Source: Rhodotorula mucilaginosa
Lineage: Eukaryota; Basidiomycota; Microbotryomycetes; Sporidiobolales; Sporidiobolaceae
Assembly: GCA_034406715.1 (NCBI GenBank)
Contig: CP137864.1
Coordinates: 62,001-126,000 of the forward strand
Direction: 5' to 3'
Length of the DNA stretch: 64,000 bases
Positions 1 to 8,445 of this stretch are shown here, in pieces; within the stretch, counting starts at the first letter, position 1, and each line of letters begins with the position of its first letter. Under the pieces are notes generated by a model. The model made no database searches and was not told the DNA's origin. It saw nothing but the letters and a program-made list of their open reading frames with translations. A program made the position numbers and the translations under genes.

Positions 1-1124
1 CTCCGCGCCAAGGAGGCCCTCTCGCTCGGCGTCCCCGTCGACCACCGCCGCCGCAACCGCAGCGAGGAGGGCTTGAAGCTCAACGTCGAGCGCCTCGAGG
101 CCTACAAGGCCCGCCTCGTCGTCTTCCCCGAAAAAGGCCGGCAAGGTCAAGGAGGGCGACACCGACGGCGCGTCCCAAGACACCGAGCGCCTCTCGCGCC
201 TCGCCGCTGCGTTCCCGATCCCCAACGGCGCCGGCGAGCTCGAGCAGCCCGCGAGATCACCTCGGAAGAGAAGAACGCCCCCTCGGCGTACGACCAGCTC
301 CGCAAGGCTCGCTCCGACGCCCGCCTCGTCGGCGTCCGCGCCGAGCGCGAGCGCAAGAAGCGCGAGGAGGAGGAGGCCAAGAAGAAGGTGCGTCGGCGGT
401 CCACGCTTCGTCTGGATGTGGCCATGCTGACCTTGACTTGGACACCCGCAGTAAACCCGGCTTTTTTTCCTCTTTTTTGTACTCTTTTCCTTTGCGGGCG
501 CCAGCAACTACCCCCCCTTTTTTCTCCAAGCGTTTCTGCACCGACTCTTCTTCCGAACCGGCGGTCTCTCAATGGGAGTGGCGACGGCTTCCTGTGTTCT
601 GGCGTGCAGTGAGGCTTGCGTGGGATTCGAGGGCTCGCAGGCTGAGGAGTGGAACAGCTGGATCCGGAGGACTCCGCTTCGCTTTTCCAGGTACGATGGT
701 TCGGACACTCGTCACGCTGGTTTGGTCGCCTGACAACTTCCGCGGGAAGACGGCGACTCGCTCATCGGAGGGAGTCCCACTTCGGATCATCCCTTCTCGA
801 CCTCTTCTCTCTCTCTCGCCGCTTGTTCGCATCCTCGCTCTGCTTTACGACCCGGCTCCTTTTCCGCGTCCTCTCGAGCGCGTGCCCGCGCAGCGGGCCT
901 GGTTCCGGCCGGAGGCCGGTCGTTTGGTTTGGGAAAGTCGGGGGAAGCTTGCCGCGAAGCGGCTGTCTGTGCGCTTGTCGGCTTTGGCCTTCACCCGCGG
1001 TGCTTCCTCGCTTGTCGACGTCATCGTAAGGGAACGCTGCGTCAAACCGTGCCTCCGAAGCAAGTCAGGTTTGGCCTCGCGCTCATCTTGCTGAATGAAC
1101 TGACCTCGCCTCCTCTTCGGAGCT
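1..1124. repeat. Left arm of a terminal palindrome (inverted copy of 1451-2565), probable library artefact
   Basis: Reading this stretch in reverse complement gives the 3' half of RPL13 and its downstream region again: position 1 pairs with 2565 and 1115-1124 pairs with 1451-1460. The arms are nearly identical but differ by scattered single-base insertions, deletions and substitutions. Examples are an extra C near 126 and a lost C near 250, which shift and then restore the RPL13 frame. The copied RPL13 piece runs to its spliced stop at 452-454. Together with the adapter-like centre at 1267-1325, this fits a raw-read copy of the opposite strand rather than a second gene. Confidence 0.85.
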
Positions 1125-1140
1125 GTTCTAGTCCGTCGCC

Positions 1141-1256
1141 TTAGAGATAGTTAGGTTTAGGTTGAGTAGAGGGTGGCGCTAGGGTTAAGTGTTAGGGTTA
1201 GGGTTGGCGGGTCGCTCGCCGCTCTAGAGGGTTAGGGATGTTAGGTGGTTGGACGA
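1141..1256 (+). repeat. Degenerate telomere-type repeats (TTAGGG sense), mirrored copy
   Basis: The stretch holds irregular TTAGG, TTAGGG and TTAGGTT units mixed with non-repeat letters. It mirrors the CCCTAA-sense tract at 1336-1432 around a centre near 1290. The irregularity is what uncorrected long-read sequence of a telomere looks like. It is taken as the read-back copy of the same telomere. Confidence 0.75.
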
Positions 1257-1266
1257 GTATCACAGT

Positions 1267-1325
1267 GATTCTGCTCTCTGTTATTTCCTCCTCCTACGTG
1301 TGATTGTTGTTGTGGTAGAGATTCT
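1267..1325. other. SMRTbell-like hairpin adapter remnant
   Basis: The centre of the palindrome contains, in order, CTCTCTG, TTATTTCCTCCTCCT, ACGTG, GATTGTTGTTGTGG and TAGAGATT. The PacBio hairpin adapter, recalled from memory, has the same order: CTCTCTC, TTTTCCTCCTCCTCC, GTTGTTGTTGTTG, AGAGAGAT. The match contains several insertions, as expected of a raw read. It is flanked by a perfect 10-bp inverted repeat, GTATCACAGT at 1257-1266 and ACTGTGATAC at 1326-1335, which may be barcode or ligated-end sequence. Nothing of this kind is expected in a fungal genome. Confidence 0.8.
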
Positions 1326-1335
1326 ACTGTGATAC

Positions 1336-1432
1336 TGTCAACACTAACCCTTAAGACCCTAACTCTATAGTACCCTACTACCCTAAACTCCTACTAACCT
1401 AACCCTAACCCTAACCTAACCTAACCTAACGC
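1336..1432 (-). repeat. Telomere repeat tract (left chromosome end)
   Basis: Units of CCCTAA and CCTAA run along the + strand and are most regular at 1398-1430. C-rich repeats on the + strand are the right orientation for a left telomere. Unit length varies between 5 and 6 nt, so the true repeat (TTAGGG, TTAGG or mixed) cannot be fixed from this copy. If the sequence to the left is an artefact, this tract is the end of the chromosome. Confidence 0.75.
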
Positions 1433-2111
1433 AAAGGCGACGGATAGAACAGCTCCGAAGAGGAGGCGAGGTCAGTTCATTCAGCAAGATGAGCGCGAGG
1501 CCAAACCTGACTTGCTTCGGAGGCACGGGTTGACGCAGCGTTCCCTTACGATGACGTCGACAAGCGAGGAAGCACCGCGGTGAAGGCCAAAGCCGACAAG
1601 CGCACAGACAGCCGCTTCGCGGCAAGCTTCCCCCGACTTTCCCAAACCAAACCCGGCCTCCGGCCGGAACCAGGCCCGCTGCGCGGGCACGCGCTCGAGA
1701 GGACGGGAAAAGGAGCCGGGTCGTAAAGCAGAGCGAGGATGCGAACAAGCGGCGAGAGAGAGAGAAGAGGTCGAGAAGGGATGATCCGAAGTGGGACTCC
1801 CTCCGATGAGCGAGTCGCCGTCTTCCCGCGGAAGTTGTCAGGCGACCAACCAGCGTGACGAGTGTCCGAACCATCGTACCTGGAAAAGCGAAGCGGAGTC
1901 CTCCGGATCCAGCTGTTCCACTCCTCAGCCTGCGAGCCCTCGAATCCCACGCAAGCCTCACTGCCGCCAGAACCCCAGGAAGCCGTCGCCACTCCCATTG
2001 AGAGACCGCGGTCGGAAGAAGAGTCGGTGCAGAAACGCTTGGAGAAAAAAGGGGGGGTAGTTGCTGGCGCCCGCAAAGGAAAAGAGTACAAAAAAGAGGA
2101 AAAAGCCGGGT
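1433..2111. other. Subtelomeric 3' flank of RPL13, no gene seen
   Basis: About 680 bases separate the telomere repeats from the RPL13 stop. The long open frame here on the - strand is read-through of RPL13 past its last intron, not a coding extension. No subtelomeric repeat family, helicase or transposon piece was recognised. Confidence 0.5.
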
Positions 2112-3297
2112 TTACTGCGGGTGTCCAAGTCAAGGTCAGCATGGCCACATCCAGACGAAGCGTGGACCGCCGACGCACCTTCTTCTTGGCCTCCTCCTCC
2201 TCGCGCTTCTTGCGCTCGCGCTCGGCGCGGACGCCGACGAGGCGGGCGTCGGAGCGAGCCTTGCGGAGCTGGTCGTACGCCGAGGGGGCGTTCTTCTCTT
2301 CCGAGGTGATCTCGCGGGGCTGCTCGAGCTCGCCGGCGCCGTTGGGGATCGGGAACGCAGCGGCGAGGCGCGAGAGGCGCTCGGTGTCCTTGGACGCGCC
2401 GTCGGTGTCGCCCTCCTTGACCTTGCCGGCCTTTTTCGGGAAGACGACGAGGCGGGCCTTGTAGGCCTCGAGGCGCTCGACGTTGAGCTTCAAGCCCTCC
2501 TCGCTGCGGTTGCGGCGGCGGTGGTCGACGGGGACGCCGAGCGAGAGGGCCTCCTTGGCGCGGAGGCCGGCCTGCTTGAGCTCAGCCTTGGTGAAACCGC
2601 GGCCGGCACGGAGCTTGCGGTTGTAGCGGACCGTCGGGGCACGGACGGCCGGGCGCAGGAGCTCGACCGGGCTGTGCACGCGGGTTCCACACGATTTCCA
2701 TCACACGGCGATTCCCATCACGGCGGTTTCCACCGCATCCACCACCACGTCCACCATTGAGTCCAAACCGCCGAGTCCATATCCACCAGCCGAGGCGTGC
2801 ACCGATGAGCGTGGTCGGAGTGGGCGAGATAGAATGAGCGGATCGAGGGCGAGTCGAAAAAAAGAGGGCGAGCAGAGAGAGGGGTTCCAAAAGAAGACAG
2901 CGAGAAGACTGTCAGCACGCCCGCCGGCCACAGACGACCACCCAGAACCGCGCACGCACCGGAGACCGGCCTTGGCGGCCTTGGCCTGGCGAGCGACGCG
3001 GCGCGAGTGCTTCTTGCCCGGCTGGTCGAACCAAGTCTTGACACGCGACTGCCAGTCCTTGCGGAAGTGGTTGCGGTGGAGGACGCTGTCGGTGGGGTCT
3101 TGCGTTAGTTTGCACTCTCTCTGTAGGCGCCTAGAGAGCGGTGGGCGACTGACTTGTTCTTGCCGAACTGGAGGAGCACGACCGCAACGGTGACCACGGC
3201 AGCAACAGCGGCGGGGGCAAGGCAGGCAGGGGGCGGGGGCAAGGGCAGATCAGCGGGGGTACAGCCAAGGGAGTCTAGTGCGTGCACTCACACCCAT
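2112..3297 (-). CDS. RPL13: 60S ribosomal protein L13 (eL13)
   Basis: Structural protein of the large ribosomal subunit. Five exons are inferred: 3292-3297, 3154-3167, 2960-3085, 2179-2671 and 2112-2114, giving 213 residues starting [19 protein letters not shown]. Family hallmarks follow in order: the [16 protein letters not shown] block, [14 protein letters not shown], and a basic C-terminus ending in EEEEAKK. The length is normal for the family. The gene structure is extreme: exon 1 codes two residues, exon 2 is a 14-nt microexon, and the last 64-nt intron (2115-2178) leaves the stop codon alone in the final exon. The third intron (2672-2959, 288 nt) is long for this genome. The gene diverges from its right neighbour with only 183 bases between start codons. 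A partial copy at 1-454 is regarded as an assembly artefact. Confidence 0.9.
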
Positions 3298-3480
3298 GGC
3301 AGCTGGCGGTGACGACGAGGAGCACGCAGAACCAGAAGCAGGCGCTCGCGTCGCCTCGACCGCGCCGCGCTTCGCTTCGCCTTCCGAGCTCGACTCGCCC
3401 TCGCCGCAGCGGACACGTCATCACTTCGCTCTCTCTCCTCACTGACTTGCAACACTCTAAAGCTGCCCCACATACAGAGC

Positions 3481-4803
3481 ATGCAGCACATCTACGTCTG
3501 CAGGCACGGGTTCCGGTCAGTCTCCGGCACCAAGACTCTGCACCCGCCAAGCTAACTCTCCTCCGCGGACAGCCTCTCCTGGGAGACGCAGCTGTGGACT
3601 CCGCCGACCGGCATCCCTCGCGACCCACCGCTGTCGAAACACGGCGTAGACCAGGCGCACGAACTCGCCCAGTTCCTCAAAGATGACCTCGGAATAACGT
3701 CACGCGAACAAGCCAAGCAGCAAGGCATCGCAATCCTCAGCTCGTGAGTTCCGGTGCGGTGGACTTGGCGTGGGTCACCGGTAGCTGACCACGCAATAAC
3801 CCCGGGCAGCCCGCTATACCGCTGTGTCCAGACGGCCACTCCGGTCGCCGAAGCGCTCGATCTGCCCATCCTGATCGAACCCGGTCTCGGTGAGTGTCGG
3901 CGAGAAGCAAACCTAAGATTCGGCAACCGAACTCATGCCCGCAAACGCCCACCCGCGACAGCCGAATGGTACCTGCCCGTCCGCCGTGGACTGCATCCAG
4001 CTCCGGCGACGCCCTCCCTCCTCCAGAAGCACTTCCCGCGCGTCTCGACCGACCCTGCAGCCTGGGAACCGCTCCTCACCCCTCCCCGCGTCGGCGAATC
4101 CATGCGCGCCATCCACCACCGTTGCGCCCGTTTCGCCCCTTTACTCGCCCAAGCCCTGAGCGCACGCGGATACTCGCGCGCGATTGTCTTTACTCATGCG
4201 GCGACGGCGATTGCGCTGTGTCGCGCCTTGGCGGGAGATGTCCGATTGGGAGACGAGGTCCTCTCGGAGGGGGCGACCGAACCGGGCCAAGCCGAGCAAT
4301 TGGGACTGTGGAAGGACGAGGAGCGGTTACCTGTCGCGGCGGCCACGTGCAGCGTCAGCAAGTTTGCCAGCGAGGGAGACGAGTGGCAAAGGTTGTGGGA
4401 CGGCCGGACCGATTTTCTCGAGCGCGGAGAAGAGGTGCGTTCCTTCAATCAGGTCCGTAAGCTCTTGTCTGATGAATGAACTGACCTTTTCTTGTTGCCA
4501 ACAGCGACGATGGGACTTTTCCTTCGTTGGTGAGTCGGGCCATTTTCCGAGATGCCCTTTGCCTCGAGAAGATCTCCTTTCGCTTCTTTACATCCCATCC
4601 GTAAACTCCCAACTGACTACATCCGAATCGCGTACCACCCACCCGCAGAGGAGATTGCGGAAGACGGCATCGATGACGAGACAGGTCAAGAAATCTCGGC
4701 GACCAAGTCGGACCAGTACAAGGACTTGCCGACTGCGGCGCCGCACGAGTCGAAGCAGCATCAGCAGGGCACCAAGTCGGCGGAGGTGAACGGCAAGCTG
4801 TAA
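3481..4803 (+). CDS. Histidine-phosphatase-superfamily protein, TFC7/YNL108C-like
   Basis: Six exons (3481-3515, 3573-3743, 3810-3889, 3962-4434, 4505-4529, 4649-4803) encode 312 residues. The start MQHIYVCRHGFR carries the catalytic RHG motif, and FTHAATA further on is the second histidine motif of the superfamily. Between them, SSPLYRCVQTATP and a GL-EWYLP segment match the N-terminal phosphatase domain of yeast Tfc7 (tau55, TFIIIC) and its single-domain relative YNL108C. The ERRWDFSFVEE segment near the end resembles the MNWNFDC segment of that domain. The C-terminal tail is short and hydrophilic, without the extra domain of Tfc7. Whether it serves TFIIIC or is a stand-alone phosphatase cannot be told from sequence. 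Start chosen as the first ATG with the RHG motif directly following; the gene is divergent from RPL13. Confidence 0.82.
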
Positions 4804-5363
4804 AGGGGACGGTCCGGGAATTGGGACTTTTGGGCGGACTCGATGATTTTCGGCCAGCTGAGCCCACAATAATCGAGTCTCTCCGTAACGGAACAGAAGG
4901 GGAAGAGAACGTACATACAATGACGCATAGATTTGCAATAAAGAATATCCGGTTGCAATGTCCGAGGCTGTGATATTCGGAAATCTGGAGACTGCAAAGA
5001 CGGAGAGAGCCAGCGACTGCAGGAGTTGATTCTGTTGACGACACGAGACGCCGACAGAGTCGCTGACACGGGCACGCAATCTCGACTGCGGCTATCTCCA
5101 AGGCGCTCCCTGCCTCGGTGGATCTCGACTCTGCCAGGCGACGCAAACTACTCTTGCGAATCGAAGACTGTCTGCAAGGAGGCAACACGCCTGAAACGCG
5201 ATAAAGGGACGACGGACGGCGCTATAGCAGCACAGAAAAGCTCCCAACCAAGATCTCTAGAGACGCCCGCTCGCCCCGCTCGAAAACCACCTCGACCTCG
5301 ACCCTCTCACCTCCACTCGTCGCAACTCAGGAACAAGGGGTTGAGGGCAGCAACGAGGGCTGC
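4804..5363. other. Intergenic region between tandem + genes
   Basis: These 560 bases hold the 3' flank of the histidine-phosphatase gene and the presumed promoter and leader of the kinase gene. No conserved coding frame, RNA gene or repeat was recognised. Confidence 0.4.
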
Positions 5364-8340
5364 ATGGCCCAGGACGAGCAGCAGGCCGCGTTCTCGCCGA
5401 TCGTGCGGCAGCACTCGCGCACGTCGTCCCAGTTTGCCAACAACCTCGGCCTCTCCTTGTCGCCCTTGACGACGACCGCACCGAGTCTCCCTTCGCCCAC
5501 TTTGGCCGCCGAACCGAGACGCGATCATGACCACGAGGCCGCTGCAGCCAGGCGAAGATCGAACCCGTTCACGTCGGTCGATCCGACTCTGACGACTCGC
5601 CCTCGATCCGGGACCACCACGCCCGCGTTACCTCCCACCGATCCATGGACTCCCGCCCAGTCCGCGTTCCCGTCCACATCGACGAGCTTGGCCCAGTTCA
5701 TCCAGACCAAGCGGAGGCAGGCCTCGGCGCCGTACTTTGCCAGCGCGCGGTCCTCCAGCCTCTTCTCGCCCGGAGCAGGCTTCTCTCTCGGTCCGGAAGC
5801 GCTCCACCCCGAGCCTCCCGAAGCAGCGACCCAAACCGACTCGCCTCCGGCATCGAGGAATCGAAGCCGCGCGTCGTCTCGTCGCGCCACCGCCACGGGC
5901 GGGTTGACCCCGCTCCGCACGCACGGGCTCGAATCGTTTGCCCAGATCGCACAGCACGACGATGCGGGACTCGTCCCGACGCCGACGATCGAAGAGTGGC
6001 GGCAACTCGGGTCCGACTTGAATGCGTTGGCCGATTTGCGAGTCGAGGACGGAGACCAAGACCCCACCCCGAAACGGACGCAGCCGAAATGGAAACGGTG
6101 GCCTTCGCTAAACGACGACTATGACGACGACGACGACGACGACGACGACGCGAGCAGCAGCGGTGGCGAAGACCAGGCCGACGATTTCCGCCTGTCCCTG
6201 TCCTTGTCCGCTCTCGGCAAGTACAAGCAGAACCACCACTTGCCGCAGGTGCCGCCCTCGGGTCGGGGTGAAGAGCATCAGCATCACGACCAGCAAGACG
6301 AAGAAGACGACCAAGACGACGATTCGCCCCGGCCATCGTATAAGTCTTCGTTCTCGTACTCGTCCTCGGGCTTTGGTTCCACCGGCGGGTTCGTCAACCA
6401 CTCCAACACGCGTTCGATCCACTCGGCCACCTCCAACTCGTCATCGCCGGATCCAGGAGCAGCCGGTTTCACCGAAACGACCCCCACCCACGTCTCGAGA
6501 CCGTCCCTCTCGCGCGGTTCACTCTCGACTGCAACGGGAGGACTGAGCAGCACACCTTCGCCTCCCGAATCGTCCTCTACCGACTCGCTCACCGATCTCG
6601 CGACCGCAACCACCACGAGCAGTGCTTCCACCTCGCGGCAAGCTAAAAAGCCGGGGCCGCTCAAAGTTCCGCTGCCGCCGAACGTGTACCGGTCACTCGA
6701 GGAAGGCGAAGGCTCCTTTGCCACGAGCCGGTCTAGCCTCGACGACTTTGATTCGGCTGCTGCCACTCCCTTTGACGGCGATCCGTTCGCGTCGACCGCT
6801 CCGGCGGGGACTGCAGTCCCTCCGACTCCCTATTACGGCACTGGCGACAACAAGAAGCGAAGAACCTCGGACGAAGCGGGTCTGACCGCGGTCGACCTCG
6901 ATTGGACGAAACCGCTCGGACCGGTCGATCCGAGGACCTACTCGGCCATCACCGGATTGCGAGACATCCGAAGCTTTGTCTGCGAGCAGAACGAAGCTGG
7001 CAAGGGCGCCTACGGGAGCGTTCGAAGAGCGAGGGAACGCGGTCCGGACGGCAAGCCCATCGGCGTGAGTTCACGCGCGTCTGTGCCCCTACCGCCTGCC
7101 ACCGCTGACGCTGACCCCCCCTCCCGCAGCCCGAACTCATCATCAAGTACGTCATCAAGCAACGGATCCTCGCCGACTGCTGGAAGAAGCACAAGATCCT
7201 CGGCCCGATCCCGATCGAGGTGCACGTCCTCGACCACCTCCGACGGGTCCCGTACGAGCCCCGACCACCGCTGAACTATATCGCGCGGCGGCGGAACGGC
7301 TCCTCGAACCGCTTCAAGGGTCAGCCCGTACGGAGAGACTCGGCTCCGAAATTGGACCTGTGGCACGGGGGCGAAGATGGCGGGATCGTCCGGACGGGGC
7401 ACCCCAACATCTGCCCGCTCCTCGACTACTGGGAGGATTCCGAGTTTTACTTTCTCGTGAGTCCCGTCGCCGTTCAATCAGGTTTTGCGATCGCGAAAAC
7501 TGACATGGGAAACCCCGCAGGTCATGCCGCAAGCGACGGCTGCCTGTACGGCCCACCCGGAAGAGGACGACCCGCCTCGACGTGGCCAAGACCTGTTCGA
7601 CTACGTCGACGCGCATCCGGACGGGCTAGCGCCGAACGACATCCACAACATTCTCGGGCAGGTCGCCGACGCCTTGTGGTTCTTGCACGAGCACTCGATC
7701 GTCCACCGCGACATCAAGGATGAGAACGTCGCGATGGACCCGACCGGACTCGTGCGGTTGATCGACTTTGGCAGTGCGGCGTACGTCAAAGAGTCGCGCA
7801 AGTTCGACACGTTCTCCGGCACGCTCGAGTGAGTCGCACAGCCTTGCGCGCCAACGGGACCCTGGCTGACAGACCCCCCGCGCCAGCTTTGCCGCACCCG
7901 AAGTCTTGAAAGGAGCTCGGTACGGCGGCAAGGAGCAAGATGTCTGGGCCCTCGGCGTTCTCGGTTACGTTCTCGTCTGCGGTGAGTCCCCACGGTCCTG
8001 CATTTTGACGCCACTGCGGCGAAACGCTGACGGTGAACCATCGCGCACAGGCGAATGCCCTTTCTGGTCCCCCGACGAAGCGATGCAAGGCATCTCGCCC
8101 GACACGCGAGCGTTCGCAGCTCTGCACTCGAAAGCCCTCGCCGCCGTTCCGTCCCCCGAAGCCGATGGCAAGAACGAGCCGACCATCAGCCTCGCGGTCG
8201 ATCTCGTCATGCGGTGTCTCGAGATCGATCCGCTCAATCGACCGACGGCCGACATGATTTGCGATCACGCTTTCTTGGTCGGACAAGAGGAAGGCTGGCA
8301 GGGCGAACGCGGTTGGGAAAACGTAGACCGCGAAGACTAG
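5364..8340 (+). CDS. PSK1: PAS-kinase-type serine/threonine protein kinase
   Basis: Five exons (5364-7064, 7130-7456, 7521-7828, 7887-7981, 8051-8340) give 906 residues. The first roughly 540 are Ser/Thr/Pro-rich and acidic, apparently disordered, with a run of nine Asp at about residue 256. The kinase domain follows: GKGAYGSV glycine loop, an IIKYVIKQRILADCW segment with the ATP-lysine region, HRDIKDEN catalytic loop, DFGSAAY, and SGTLDFAAPE. The KQRILADCW, HRDIKDEN and LIDFGSAAY blocks are those of PASK/Psk1/Psk2, which couple nutrient status to glycogen, cell-wall and translation control. No PAS domain can be picked out by eye in the N-terminal part, so the sensory half may be diverged or missing. 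Symbol given by family only. Convergent with the next gene, 105 bases apart. Confidence 0.85.
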
Positions 8341-8445
8341 ACAAATGCCATGATATACTGCTCTCGCAATGCATGAACCCATGATCCTCCCAGGATGAAT
8401 ATCGCTACCCCGAACCCCGAATAAAAGGCACCTCAAAATACCTAA

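Noticed and set aside
73-454. A second RPL13 gene on the + strand
   Set aside because: It is the mirrored copy of 2112-2492 on the far side of an adapter-like centre, with indels breaking the frame; treated as a read-back artefact.
1-2565. Telomere-telomere fusion or a natural terminal hairpin
   Set aside because: Head-to-head telomere tracts would fit, but the central sequence resembles a library hairpin adapter, which explains everything without a biological event.
1416-2679. 377-codon open frame as an extended L13 protein
   Set aside because: The extension beyond EEEEAKK is read-through of a well-formed 64-nt intron followed by TAA; the tail has no family resemblance.
6117-6153. GAC repeat as a sequencing artefact or CRISPR-like repeat
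   Set aside because: It simply encodes the poly-Asp run in the kinase N-terminus and keeps the frame.
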